Below, piece after piece: positions 1 to 7,981 of a stretch of DNA of 32,026 bases. Origin of the DNA: Flammeovirgaceae bacterium (lineage in GTDB: Bacteria; Bacteroidota; Bacteroidia; Cytophagales; Cyclobacteriaceae); NCBI GenBank assembly GCA_021299455.1, contig JAJTGQ010000016.1, positions 1-32,026 on the forward strand. Reading direction: 5' to 3'. Position 1 is the stretch's first letter. Each line of letters opens with the position of its first letter. Made by a program: the position numbers and the translations under genes. The notes under the pieces were generated by a model. That model saw only the letters and a list, made by a program, of their open reading frames with translations. It had not been told where the DNA came from and did not search any database.

Positions 1-288
1 GCGCTGAAAGTGATTGCGCCTGGGAAAGCCTACGCAAAGATTTCCAACTACCAAGGAAATCTAAAAATGAGCAAGCCTCATGGACGCAACTTGCATCCTG
101 ACACGAAGTTCGCCCATGGACGCACCAACAATGTGAAGCAAGAGCGAACTATTTTGACAAACGCGAAGTTGTGGTGGTCTCGGTTATTCAAGAAGAGTGA
201 TACCCAGCCAAATGCTGTAAAAGAAAAAGTAAGACGGCCGCGCTACGACAAAAATGAGCGCGAATTGTGGAAAGACCTTTACGATTAA
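1..288 (+). CDS. C-terminal part of an unrecognised basic protein (5' end outside window)
   Basis: The reading frame is open from the first base and stops at 286-288, so this is the 3' end of a longer gene; the GTG at 10 is probably internal. The visible 95 residues are very basic and rich in Lys, Arg and Asn, with a tract reading MSKPHGRNLHPDTKF and a C-terminus ending in ELWKDLYD. No signal peptide or membrane segment is visible in this part. I do not recognise the family. The next gene, encoding YtxJ, starts 5 nt after the stop, so the two are probably co-transcribed. The function is unknown. Confidence 0.6.
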   Translation, partial: ALKVIAPGKAYAKISNYQGNLKMSKPHGRNLHPDTKFAHGRTNNVKQERTILTNAKLWWSRLFKKSDTQPNAVKEKVRRPRYDKNERELWKDLYD

Positions 289-293
289 AAAGT

Positions 294-647
294 ATGAATT
301 GGATTCATTTAGATTCTGAAGAGAAATTAACGGAAGCAACAACCGCTTCGCGAACAAAGCCCGTTGTGCTATTTAAGCACAGCACAACCTGCTCTATTAG
401 TAACACAGCACTCAACCGGCTGGAGCGAAACTGGAACAGTGAAGATATTGCTGATACACAAGTCTACTACCTCGACCTACTCTCTTATCGTCAGCTATCA
501 AGACAAATTGCTGAAAAATTTCAGGTAGAACACCAATCGCCTCAAGTGCTGATTATACAAAATGAAAAATCAGTATACGATACCTCTCATTTTGATATCA
601 ACTACCCGACCATCAAAGCAGAAATTGAAAAATTGCTGAAAGGCTAG
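294..647 (+). CDS. ytxJ: Bacillithiol system redox-active protein YtxJ
   Basis: This encodes a 117-residue thioredoxin-fold protein of the YtxJ (DUF2847) family, thought to act as a monothiol bacilliredoxin-like protein in bacillithiol-using bacteria. The family signature is visible at residues 28-36, where the strand VVLFKHS leads into TTCSIS with the single active-site Cys33. The later segment SPQVLIIQNEKSVYD matches the usual cis-Pro-containing strand. An in-frame GTG lies upstream at 267, but the ATG at 294 gives the normal family N-terminus (MNWIHL) and avoids overlap with the previous gene. The stop codon directly abuts the stop of the convergent osmC-like gene. Confidence in the family is high. 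The physiological partner is inferred from the family. Confidence 0.88.
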   Translation: MNWIHLDSEEKLTEATTASRTKPVVLFKHSTTCSISNTALNRLERNWNSEDIADTQVYYLDLLSYRQLSRQIAEKFQVEHQSPQVLIIQNEKSVYDTSHFDINYPTIKAEIEKLLKG

Positions 648-1058
648 TTAAAATTCAAAAGAAATAGTTTGTTTCAACTCTGCTGACAGGCTCAATGCCA
701 CCGGGCAGGTGCGGGCAGCATTTTTTAGCTTTTGCTTTTGTTCGTCCGTTGCCACTAGCCCTGAATGGGTAAAATGAATTTTTATTTCAGCAATTTTCCG
801 GGGTGAACTGGTCATCACTTTTATAATCTCAGATTTTAGGCCAGTCAGATCTACTCCTTCACGCTCAGCCATAATTCCCATGATTGTCATCATACAACTA
901 CTGAGCGCAGCGCTAACCAGATCAGTAGGACTAAATGCCTCTCCCTTGCCATTGTTATCAACTGGCGCATCGGTAGTGATCGCATTTCCAGATCTTAGGT
1001 GGGTAGCCTTTGTACGCAAACCGCCTACATATTCTACCGAGGCCATCATTGTTTCCAT
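648..1058 (-). CDS. OsmC family peroxiredoxin-like protein
   Basis: This encodes a 136-residue OsmC/Ohr-superfamily protein, which typically reduces organic hydroperoxides with a pair of cysteines. Both are visible: Cys55 in ALSSCMM at the start of the long central helix and Cys118 in RTCPVALSLS. The glycine-rich segment before FSPTDLVSAAL is also typical. It belongs to the general OsmC-like branch rather than being clearly Ohr. Two nearby in-frame ATGs (1058 and 1046) could serve as start. The gene is convergent with ytxJ, with abutting stop codons, and divergent from the secreted protein gene at 1128. Thiol-based peroxide defence would fit beside a bacillithiol-linked protein, but that functional link is inference. 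Confidence 0.9.
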   Translation of the reverse strand: METMMASVEYVGGLRTKATHLRSGNAITTDAPVDNNGKGEAFSPTDLVSAALSSCMMTIMGIMAEREGVDLTGLKSEIIKVMTSSPRKIAEIKIHFTHSGLVATDEQKQKLKNAARTCPVALSLSAELKQTISFEF

Positions 1059-1127
1059 AGTGTTAAACTTTACCGTGTTTTTTTTCGTTGGCTATTTACC
1101 TTAAATTTCGGCATCATAGCTTCAGCA

Positions 1128-1865
1128 ATGGCAAAAAAGTTACAGATAATTGGTGTCTTTCTCTTGGCCTTCGCTTTTTCAGCGATGGGACAAACCCAAG
1201 ACAGCTACGAATACAACTCTGAATTTACGTGGGGTATCAACAAAAATTCTTCCGGAGGATTAATAGGTGGCTTTGTTTTTAAGAAAGCGAAGCGAATCAA
1301 CGAGCGCATCTTCAAAACTTATGGATTAGAGATCATGAACGTGAAGAACCCACAAGAGGTAAGGGTTCAGTCGGGCATCACTGGCAACTCGTTTATTGCC
1401 GGAAAAAGGAATTACCTCTATGCGCTTCGCTTTCAATACGGTCGGGACGTTATCCTTTTCACAAAAGCTCCTCAACAAGGTGTGGAAATCAAAGCGGTAT
1501 TGGCAGTGGGACCAAGTATCGGAATTGTGGCTCCCTACTATATCGAACGATTGGTAGACGGACAAACGTTTAACAATACTAAAAGCGAGCAGTATGATCC
1601 AAATAATCCAAATCACCAGAATAGTAGAATACTGGGCACAGGCTACCTTTTTCAAGGGCTAGGAGATTCAAAAATTCAATTTGGCGGAAATATTAAAGCC
1701 GGAATCAATTTTGAACTAGGAGTGGTTAAGAGTCAAGTAACGGGATTTGAGGTGGGCGTTTTAGTAGACGCCTATTTTAGCGAGGTTGTCTTAATGCCTA
1801 AAGCTGAAAACCGAGCCGTTTTTCCAACCTTCTATTTTACGCTTTTCTACGGGAGTAGAAAATAA
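1128..1865 (+). CDS. Secreted or outer-membrane beta-rich protein of unknown function
   Basis: This encodes a 245-residue protein with a Sec signal peptide: Lys-rich start, hydrophobic core VFLLAFAFSAMG, and likely cleavage before QTQDSY. The mature part alternates hydrophobic and polar residues in short strands (FTWGINKNSSGGLIGGFVF, YLYALRFQYGRD, VKAVLAVGPSIG) and ends in an aromatic strand, FYFTLFYGSRK. This pattern suits a small outer-membrane beta-barrel. The frame is open further upstream, but the ATG at 1128 gives the only sensible signal peptide. Similar secreted proteins are common and uncharacterised in Cytophagales. It is divergent from the osmC-like gene. No specific function is assigned. 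Confidence 0.75.
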   Translation: MAKKLQIIGVFLLAFAFSAMGQTQDSYEYNSEFTWGINKNSSGGLIGGFVFKKAKRINERIFKTYGLEIMNVKNPQEVRVQSGITGNSFIAGKRNYLYALRFQYGRDVILFTKAPQQGVEIKAVLAVGPSIGIVAPYYIERLVDGQTFNNTKSEQYDPNNPNHQNSRILGTGYLFQGLGDSKIQFGGNIKAGINFELGVVKSQVTGFEVGVLVDAYFSEVVLMPKAENRAVFPTFYFTLFYGSRK

Positions 1866-1959
1866 TTTTTGGTTTTTACGCAACAAAATAAGCACTTCAT
1901 TCTAAAACCTTACCGACTAGATGCCGTAACCACTCCATACCAAAATAATATGGATTAGT

Positions 1960-2622
1960 ATGGAATCAAAAAAAACACAGAAGGCAGATTTGTCAAACAA
2001 ACGCGGTCTTTTCTTCAGTATTGGTCTTTTTTCAGCCCTTTCGGTAGCTCTCATGGCATTTGAATGGAAACAGACCGATGAAAAAGTGGACTTGCTGTCT
2101 GCAAAAAGCACCAACACGTTCGAAGAAATGATTGAGGTGCCTACCACCCAACAACTACCACCGCTTGCACCAGTCATACAACAGCCCAAAATTGTAGAAG
2201 TACCGGATGAAGAAGAGATTCAAGAAAATCTGAACATTGACTTAGATAATGAGTCTCCAAGAATAGAAGTTGCTTCAGTGGCGGTTGCGGAGGCAGAAGA
2301 AGAAGTAGATGAAATTTTTACAATTGTAGAGGAATCTGCCATGCCCAATGGGGGAATGCCCGCCTTTTACAAGTATTTGGTGGATAATATGAGGTATCCG
2401 GCACAGGCAAGGAGACTGGGCGTGGAGGGCAAAGTGACGCTTTCTTTTGTGGTTGACAAAAACGGAAAAATAAGTGAAGTGAACGTTTTGAGAGGTATTG
2501 GCTCAGGCTGCGATGAAGAAGCGGTGCGGGTCATGCAAAATGCTCCTTCATGGAAACCCGGCAAACAAAGAGGAAAAGCAGTAAAACAGCGCTGCATAAT
2601 GCCAATTAGCTTCAAAATGTAA
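1960..2622 (+). CDS. TonB family energy-transducing protein (copy 1)
   Basis: This encodes a 220-residue TonB-type protein. Residues 1-16 are cytoplasmic and charged, and residues 17-36 form the membrane anchor (GLFFSIGLFSALSVALMAF). A Pro/Val/Glu-rich periplasmic linker follows (PPLAPVIQQPKIVEVPDEEE). The TonB C-terminal domain covers roughly residues 128-220, including MRYPAQARRLGVEGKV and a terminal strand. TonB proteins pass proton-motive energy from ExbBD to outer-membrane receptors. No exbB, exbD or receptor gene is in the window. The gene is followed after a terminator by a close paralog at 2766, evidently a tandem duplication. This copy differs by an additional Cys near its C-terminus (KQRCIMP) and a more divergent linker. 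Confidence 0.92.
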   Translation: MESKKTQKADLSNKRGLFFSIGLFSALSVALMAFEWKQTDEKVDLLSAKSTNTFEEMIEVPTTQQLPPLAPVIQQPKIVEVPDEEEIQENLNIDLDNESPRIEVASVAVAEAEEEVDEIFTIVEESAMPNGGMPAFYKYLVDNMRYPAQARRLGVEGKVTLSFVVDKNGKISEVNVLRGIGSGCDEEAVRVMQNAPSWKPGKQRGKAVKQRCIMPISFKM

Positions 2623-2677
2623 AAGTTGAGTAGCCCCGATTTTCGTTCCTTGTCCAGTTAGGAAATGCCAAAGTCAT

Positions 2678-2706
2678 AAAAAAGGGAAAAAATTTTCTCC
2701 CTTTTT
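2678..2706 (+). terminator. Rho-independent terminator after tonB copy 1
   Basis: The arms AAAAAGGGA (2679-2687) and TCCCTTTTT (2698-2706) pair across an A/T-rich loop, and the 3' arm ends in a T run. It lies 56 nt after the stop of the first tonB gene and before the promoter of the second, so the two paralogs are likely transcribed separately. Confidence 0.75.
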
Positions 2707-2715
2707 GTTACTTGG

Positions 2716-2746
2716 TATGCACAAATGGATTCTATTCCTATATTTG
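2716..2746 (+). promoter_or_regulatory. Bacteroidota-type promoter of tonB copy 2
   Basis: TATATTTG at 2739-2746 is a perfect match to the Bacteroidota -7 element TAnnTTTG. A one-mismatch -33 element (TATG for TTTG, 2716-2719) lies 19 nt upstream. The start codon is 20 nt after the -7 element. The spacing and its position just after a terminator support a real promoter. Confidence 0.65.
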
Positions 2747-2765
2747 AAATCCTAAACTGATAAAA

Positions 2766-3437
2766 ATGGAAGCGAAAAAGTCAGAAAAAGCAGATTTGAC
2801 GAAGAAGACTGGGCTGTACTTCAGCATAGGTCTCTTGTTAACAATGTCCCTCACCGTCATGGCCTTCGAATGGAAGAGCTACGATGAGAAGTTGGACTTG
2901 CTCACAAACAAAAGCACGAATACATTTGAGGAAATGCTTGAAGTGCCGCCAACCGAGCAACCACCTCCACCAGCACCCGTTATTCAGCAGCCTCAAATTG
3001 TAGAGGTTCCGGATGAAGAAGAGATTAAAGAAGACCTAAACATCAAGTTTGATGTGGAAGTTACTGAAGATACAAAAGTAGAGGCTGTGACTGTAGTTGA
3101 GGAGGTAAAGGAAGAGGTTGACGAGATTTTTTCAGTGGTTGAAGAAACTGCAACTCCAAAAGGTGGTCTCCCAGCATTTTATAAATATGTAGGTGACAAA
3201 ATGAAATACCCTGCTCAAGCTCGTAGAATGGGCGTAGAGGGAAAGGTTTTCGTACAGTTTGTAATTGGAAAAGATGGATCCATTAATGACGTAAAGATCA
3301 TTAAAGGTATTGGAGCAGGTTGTGATGAAGAAGCAGCTCGTGTGATGCAATCTGCACCACCTTGGAATCCAGGAAAGCAACGTGGTAAAGCGGTAAAGCA
3401 ACGCTATACTCTCCCTATTATTTTCAAACTGGGTTAA
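2766..3437 (+). CDS. TonB family energy-transducing protein (copy 2)
   Basis: This encodes a 223-residue paralog of the preceding gene with the same layout: charged N-terminus, membrane segment at residues 17-36 (GLYFSIGLLLTMSLTVMAF), Pro-rich linker (PPPPAPVIQQPQIVEVPDEE) and a TonB C-terminal domain from about residue 130 (MKYPAQARRMGVEGKV, then GIGAGCDEEAARVMQSAPPW). The two proteins agree almost residue for residue outside the linker end, so this is a tandem duplication. The acidic linker is slightly longer here. It has its own promoter and ends at a terminator shared with the convergent chrA gene. The substrates served are unknown. Confidence 0.92.
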   Translation: MEAKKSEKADLTKKTGLYFSIGLLLTMSLTVMAFEWKSYDEKLDLLTNKSTNTFEEMLEVPPTEQPPPPAPVIQQPQIVEVPDEEEIKEDLNIKFDVEVTEDTKVEAVTVVEEVKEEVDEIFSVVEETATPKGGLPAFYKYVGDKMKYPAQARRMGVEGKVFVQFVIGKDGSINDVKIIKGIGAGCDEEAARVMQSAPPWNPGKQRGKAVKQRYTLPIIFKLG

Positions 3438-3460
3438 TCCTCAGTTTTTTTGAAAGTTTA

Positions 3461-3486
3461 AAAAAGCCCCATTGATGGGGCTTTTT
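3461..3486. terminator. Bidirectional terminator between tonB copy 2 and chrA
   Basis: AAAAAGCCCC (3461-3470) and GGGGCTTTTT (3477-3486) form a perfect 10-bp stem with a 6-nt loop, flanked by A and T runs so that it can act on both strands. The T tract overlaps the stop codon of the convergent chrA gene. Confidence 0.88.
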
Positions 3487-4681
3487 ATTTTAGTACGAAA
3501 CCTAAAACTAGCCCCACCAGTATCACTGCCCAGGAAGGTATTTTAGTGAAGGCCACCAAACAGAAAGAGGCGATTGTAAACGTTACATTTAGCAGATTGG
3601 GTTGGAGTGGTTGAAACAATAAAATAGCAGCCGCGGCCACCAGTCCTGCGCTTGCAGCATGAATGCCCTCCAGAGAAGCTCTTATCGGCCTGTACTTTTT
3701 GAGGCTGTCCCATATGCGTGTCATAAAAAAGATAAGAAAAGTACCCGGCAAAAATATGCCCGCTGCTGACATTAAAGCACCGAAAATCGCTCCGCCAGTT
3801 CCTCCTTCCCGCATCGCTAAACTTCCAATGTAGGCAGCAAACGAAAACACCGGCCCTGGCAATGATTGAGCAAGCGCATAGCCGGAAAGAAACTCCTCGT
3901 GCGTGAGGTATTGCTTAGGTGCGTATTGAACAAACTCCGTATAAAGCAAGGGTGTCAAAACCTGCCCTCCTCCAAAAATCAAGCTTCCGTTGCGATAAAA
4001 GTTTTCAAATAAGCGAATGGGCAAAAAAGAAGGATTTGATTTGGTAACGCTTCCCAATACAGCCGCCAGCACGAGTACTCCGAGCCAAAGTAAAAAATTG
4101 GCCCATCGGACTTCAAATTTCTTTTTTGCTTCTCTTGGATGTGCCTTATAATTAAAGGCGGTCAATGCGCCTGCAATCAATAATGTGACTGGAAAAACAA
4201 AGGGCGTCTTAATAAAATAGGCGGCAACGCCAGCCCCGACCATGATTAACACAGCTCTAAATCTTGTTACGGATTTTAAACCAATTGAATAGGCCGCATA
4301 AGCAACCAGCCCAACTGCCATTGGCTGTATAAATCGGGTAAAGGCCAAGGAGATATTTTTCGATTCGAAACTCCCAATCAACAGACCGGCAACGGTCATG
4401 ATGGTCACTGATGGCAACATCCAAATCAACAATGTAAGATAGGCCAAGCCAGGTCCGCCCAATTTGTAGCCAACTGCAGAAATAGTCTGTGTGGATGTGG
4501 GACCCGGCAAGACTTGACAAAGTGCATTTAACTCCAGCAGGTCGCTCTCAGTAACATAGTTCTTCTTCGTGGCCAAGACATTCTGAAAATGGGCAAGGTG
4601 AGCCTGAGGCCCTCCAAAGCTAGAAACAGACAGCAGTAAAACGTCTTTTAAAAAACCTCGATAAGAAATATGCTTGACCAA
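3485..4681 (-). CDS. chrA: Chromate efflux transporter ChrA (CHR family, two-domain)
   Basis: This encodes a 398-residue polytopic membrane protein of the long-chain CHR family, which exports chromate in characterised members. It shows the duplicated domain structure of the family. The N-terminal half carries SSFGGPQAHLAHF and QVLPGPTSTQ, and the C-terminal half repeats IFGGGQVLTPLL and QSLPGPVFSFAAY. About ten to twelve hydrophobic segments are visible. No ATG fits the N-terminus. The start is probably TTG at 4679-4681, only 6 nt after the stop of the upstream oxygenase gene, which suggests translational coupling. The actual substrate is uncertain because CHR proteins are widespread in bacteria not exposed to chromate. 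Confidence 0.9.
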   Translation of the reverse strand: MVKHISYRGFLKDVLLLSVSSFGGPQAHLAHFQNVLATKKNYVTESDLLELNALCQVLPGPTSTQTISAVGYKLGGPGLAYLTLLIWMLPSVTIMTVAGLLIGSFESKNISLAFTRFIQPMAVGLVAYAAYSIGLKSVTRFRAVLIMVGAGVAAYFIKTPFVFPVTLLIAGALTAFNYKAHPREAKKKFEVRWANFLLWLGVLVLAAVLGSVTKSNPSFLPIRLFENFYRNGSLIFGGGQVLTPLLYTEFVQYAPKQYLTHEEFLSGYALAQSLPGPVFSFAAYIGSLAMREGGTGGAIFGALMSAAGIFLPGTFLIFFMTRIWDSLKKYRPIRASLEGIHAASAGLVAAAAILLFQPLQPNLLNVTFTIASFCLVAFTKIPSWAVILVGLVLGFVLK

Positions 4682-4687
4682 GTTGAG

Positions 4688-5659
4688 TTACTTCTTCAAT
4701 CCAATTTCGCGCAACCGTTGATTCAGAAAATCGCCAGCGGTGATATCATCCCACATCTTAGGATTTGCCTCATCCACACAACCCGGTAATGCTGCCAAGC
4801 TCATCTCTGAGCGGGGATGCATAAAAAAAGGAATAGAATACCTTGGCTTGTTCATTTGACTGCGCGGTGGGTTGACTACACGGTGAATCGTTGATTTCAA
4901 TTTTTTATTGGTCAATCGCTCAAGCATATCTCCCACATTTACAACCAATTGTTCTGGCAATGCCGTAATGGGTATCCACTTTCCGTCACGTCTCAATACT
5001 TGCAGTCCATCTGCGCTGGCGCCCATCAAAAGAGTGATCAAGTTGATATCGCCATGCTCCGCTGCACGTACAGCATCCGCTGGAACAGCATCTGGATTTT
5101 CAATAGGAAAATAATGGATTGGTCGTAGAATACTATTCCCATGCTTCACCCTTTGATCAAAGTAGTTTTCCGGCAGCTGGAGATAGAGAGCAATTGCTCT
5201 CAACATCTGCACCCCTGTTTGTTCAAGTCGTTGATAAACATCGAGAGCGATCGACTCAAACTCTGGTAATTCGGTAGGCCAGATATTGTCAGGATACTCC
5301 TTCTTAATTGGATCTCCATCTAACACTTCCTGCCCTACATGATAAAACTCCTTCAAATCACCGGTGTTGCGCCCTTTCGCATGTTCTTTCCCCTTACCAA
5401 TGTAGCCCCGCTGACCGGCCAACCCTTCTATTTCATATCGTTGTTTAGCCGAATCGGGCAACGCAAAAAACCTCTTGATCACATCATACAATCTAGCCGA
5501 TAAATCATCCGTGAGGTAGTGATTTCGGATCGCCACAAAGCCAATGTCTTTGTAGGCAGTACCTAGATCCGCAACAAATTTCTCTCTTTTAATAGGGTCA
5601 CCGCCTGTAAAATCGGCCAAATCCAAAGAGGGTACTTGATCGTATAATATATCAGTCAT
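4688..5659 (-). CDS. Isopenicillin N synthase-like 2-oxoglutarate/Fe(II) oxygenase
   Basis: This encodes a 323-residue soluble enzyme of the non-haem iron, 2-oxoglutarate-dependent dioxygenase superfamily (IPNS/DIOX type). The iron triad is visible as His202 and Asp204 in EHGDINLITLL and His259 in STIHRVVNPP. The 2-oxoglutarate-binding RxS motif is Arg273/Ser275 (PRYSIPFFM). The N-terminal DIOX_N part (VPSLDLADF, GFVAIRNH, FFALPDSAKQRY) is normal. An upstream in-frame ATG at 5683 adds eight residues, but the start at 5659 gives the usual N-terminus. The substrate cannot be told from sequence, and relatives are annotated only as 2OG-Fe(II) oxygenases. It lies directly upstream of chrA on the same strand with a 6-nt gap, so the two probably form an operon. 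Confidence 0.88.
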   Translation of the reverse strand: MTDILYDQVPSLDLADFTGGDPIKREKFVADLGTAYKDIGFVAIRNHYLTDDLSARLYDVIKRFFALPDSAKQRYEIEGLAGQRGYIGKGKEHAKGRNTGDLKEFYHVGQEVLDGDPIKKEYPDNIWPTELPEFESIALDVYQRLEQTGVQMLRAIALYLQLPENYFDQRVKHGNSILRPIHYFPIENPDAVPADAVRAAEHGDINLITLLMGASADGLQVLRRDGKWIPITALPEQLVVNVGDMLERLTNKKLKSTIHRVVNPPRSQMNKPRYSIPFFMHPRSEMSLAALPGCVDEANPKMWDDITAGDFLNQRLREIGLKK

Positions 5660-5784
5660 AGCTGTTTGAGTTGTATAATGCAAGCTATCTATTTTTTAAG
5701 TAAATTTAGGATATCAAAAATTGTAAGGTTAGCTATTGTCCAACCTAGGTTATTTTTCTGCTTTCAACTAAACCAATTGAAAAA

Positions 5785-6498
5785 ATGAGCACCACGAGAA
5801 GGAAATTTATTAAAGATTCAGTAAGGGCCTCTGCTGCGGTAGCGGTAGGGACTTCATTTATTTTTACTGAGTCAACCGCGCAAGCACCTGCCACCACTAC
5901 CCTACAGTTCGCACAGATTCCCCTACCATACGCCTTCAACGCATTGGAGCCAAATATCGATGCCCTAACGATGGAAATCCACTATGGAAAGCATCACGCT
6001 ACCTATGTGAAGAATGTGAACGAAGCGATAGCTGCAGACAAGATTGTCTACGAAAACGAAAAAGACTTTTTTGCGAACGCCTCCAAGCTATCCGCAAAAG
6101 CACGTAACAACGGTGGCGGTGTATACAACCATAACTTTTTTTGGCAAGCGATGAAACCAAATGGAGGCGGAGTTCCCGCTGGCAAAGTGAGTGATGCCCT
6201 CAACGGTGCGTTTGGCTCTTTCGACAAATTCAAAGAACAATTTAATGATGCCGCTATGAAGCGATTTGGTTCGGGATGGGCATGGTTGATAAACGATGGA
6301 GGAAAATTAAAAATTGGTTCTACGCCCAATCAAGACAATCCATTGATGGATATAAGTGAATTGAAAGGTACACCCGTATTGGCTTTGGATGTGTGGGAGC
6401 ACGCTTACTATTTGAAGTACCAAAACAAACGCAACGAATATGTAGCCCATTGGTGGAATACCATTAACTGGGACGAGGTGGCGAAAAATCTGAAATAG
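5785..6498 (+). CDS. Superoxide dismutase (Mn/Fe family) with Tat signal
   Basis: This encodes a 237-residue Fe/Mn superoxide dismutase, converting superoxide to peroxide and oxygen. Metal ligands are His66 (EIHYGKHH), His116 (VYNHNFFW), Asp202 and His206 (ALDVWEHAYYL). Gln183 in NQDNPL is in the second-shell position typical of Mn-type enzymes, so manganese or cambialistic use is likely. The first about 34 residues are an extra leader: TRRKFIK followed by an Ala/Val-rich stretch ending AQA. This resembles a twin-arginine export signal, so the enzyme is predicted to fold in the cytoplasm and act in the periplasm or be membrane-tethered. No neighbour suggests a regulator. Confidence 0.93.
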   Translation: MSTTRRKFIKDSVRASAAVAVGTSFIFTESTAQAPATTTLQFAQIPLPYAFNALEPNIDALTMEIHYGKHHATYVKNVNEAIAADKIVYENEKDFFANASKLSAKARNNGGGVYNHNFFWQAMKPNGGGVPAGKVSDALNGAFGSFDKFKEQFNDAAMKRFGSGWAWLINDGGKLKIGSTPNQDNPLMDISELKGTPVLALDVWEHAYYLKYQNKRNEYVAHWWNTINWDEVAKNLK

Positions 6499-6595
6499 AA
6501 TCGATCAAAAAAATCCAATTATTCCAGCTCTACCAAAAGCGTTGGGCAAACTTTATCTCTTTTTTATACATCTAAACAAAAATTATCCAAACCAT

Positions 6596-7981
6596 ATGAA
6601 CAAATCGATCAAAAACAAACCTATCACCATGATCGCAATGGCACTCCTGATTTTTCTAGGAAGCTGCGATCAGAAAAAAGAGGAAGCCTCTAACACATTT
6701 AAAGTCCCTGTAGAATACTACAAATTAAAGAACGGACTAAAAGTGGCCTTGTCGCAAGACAAAACTGCGCCCACGGTAGCCGTTGCTGTCTATTACAACA
6801 TCGGTTTTCGAATCGAGCCAAAAAACCGAACAGGATTTGCTCACTTGTTTGAACACATGATGTTTCAAGGCTCTCAAAATCTTGGAAAAATGGAGTTCAT
6901 CAAATTGGTACAACAAAATGGGGGTATCCTGAACGGATCCACTCGGTTTGATTTTACTAATTATTTTGAGGTAATGCCAGCCCATAAACTCGAGACAGCG
7001 ATTTGGGCAGAAGCCGATCGAATGAAAGGTCTTGCTATTACACAAGAGAATCTGACCAACCAGCAAGGTGTGGTAAAAAATGAAGTAAAGGTTAATGTTT
7101 TGAATCAGCCATATGGCGGATTCCCGTGGTTGGATATGCCGCAATACGCGAATGAGAATTGGCACAACGCCCACAACTTCTACGGGGATTTAAAAGACCT
7201 TGACTCTGCAAAATTGGAAGACGTAGATAATTTTTTCAACACGTTCTATGCACCCAACAATGCCTCGCTTGCTATCGTTGGCGACTTTGAAATTGCAGAA
7301 GCTAAACAGTGGGTTGAAAAATATTTTGGAGAAATACCAGCTTCCCAACTCCCACCTAAACCAGATATTTCTGAACCCAGACAAGAAAAAGAAAAACGTT
7401 TCACTAAAGAAGATAAACTCGCGAATAAACCGGCTATAGCTTTTGCCTATAAAATGCCTGAACGAAACAGCCCAGAATATTTTGCTATGGGCTTAATTGA
7501 TCAAATGTTAGTACAGGGCGAAGATAGCAAGCTATACCTCGCTCTTGTTCAAGGCAAAGGATATACAGGCGGAATAAGTGGCGGGATTAATTACTTAGGG
7601 AATATGTTTAACTATAGTGGCCCCATGATATGGATGGCTGATTTGATTTATGATGCGAATGTATCGCCAGATTCAATCCTATTCGAGGTTAACAAGGCCG
7701 TTGGCGACATTCAGAAAAATGTGACGCAAGAAGACATTGACCTGGCAGTCGTAAAAATGAGGTCTAAACTTTATGATGACCTTGGCGGATTCTTCGGCAT
7801 CGGACGTGCAGATATGCTGGCGAGTTTTGCGCTCTTTGATGACGATCCTTCCAGATTAAATACGTTGGAAGACGAGTTTAAAAAAGTGACTCCTGAATTA
7901 ATTAAAAAGACAGCCACTGAATATTTGCGGGCTACAAATCGTACTATCTTAATTATTGACCCTAAAGCTGAAGTAAAATGA
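6596..7981 (+). CDS. M16 family zinc metallopeptidase, catalytic subunit (lipoprotein)
   Basis: This encodes a 461-residue M16B-type peptidase. Residues 1-24 form a lipoprotein signal with lipobox LGSC (Cys24). The inverted zinc motif HLFEH is at His83, Glu86 and His87, and the third ligand Glu163 (KNEVKV) falls at the spacing expected for the family. The C-terminal half is the non-catalytic M16 fold. The frame runs upstream, but the ATG at 6596 gives the lipoprotein signal. The stop overlaps the start of the next gene in ATGA (7978-7981), so the two M16 genes are translationally coupled. In characterised pairs one subunit supplies zinc and the other substrate-binding Arg/Tyr residues. The substrate is unknown. 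Confidence 0.93.
   Translation: MNKSIKNKPITMIAMALLIFLGSCDQKKEEASNTFKVPVEYYKLKNGLKVALSQDKTAPTVAVAVYYNIGFRIEPKNRTGFAHLFEHMMFQGSQNLGKMEFIKLVQQNGGILNGSTRFDFTNYFEVMPAHKLETAIWAEADRMKGLAITQENLTNQQGVVKNEVKVNVLNQPYGGFPWLDMPQYANENWHNAHNFYGDLKDLDSAKLEDVDNFFNTFYAPNNASLAIVGDFEIAEAKQWVEKYFGEIPASQLPPKPDISEPRQEKEKRFTKEDKLANKPAIAFAYKMPERNSPEYFAMGLIDQMLVQGEDSKLYLALVQGKGYTGGISGGINYLGNMFNYSGPMIWMADLIYDANVSPDSILFEVNKAVGDIQKNVTQEDIDLAVVKMRSKLYDDLGGFFGIGRADMLASFALFDDDPSRLNTLEDEFKKVTPELIKKTATEYLRATNRTILIIDPKAEVK

Noticed and set aside
880-1104. ORF antisense to the osmC-like gene
   Set aside because: Antisense shadow of a well-supported gene, with no family features.
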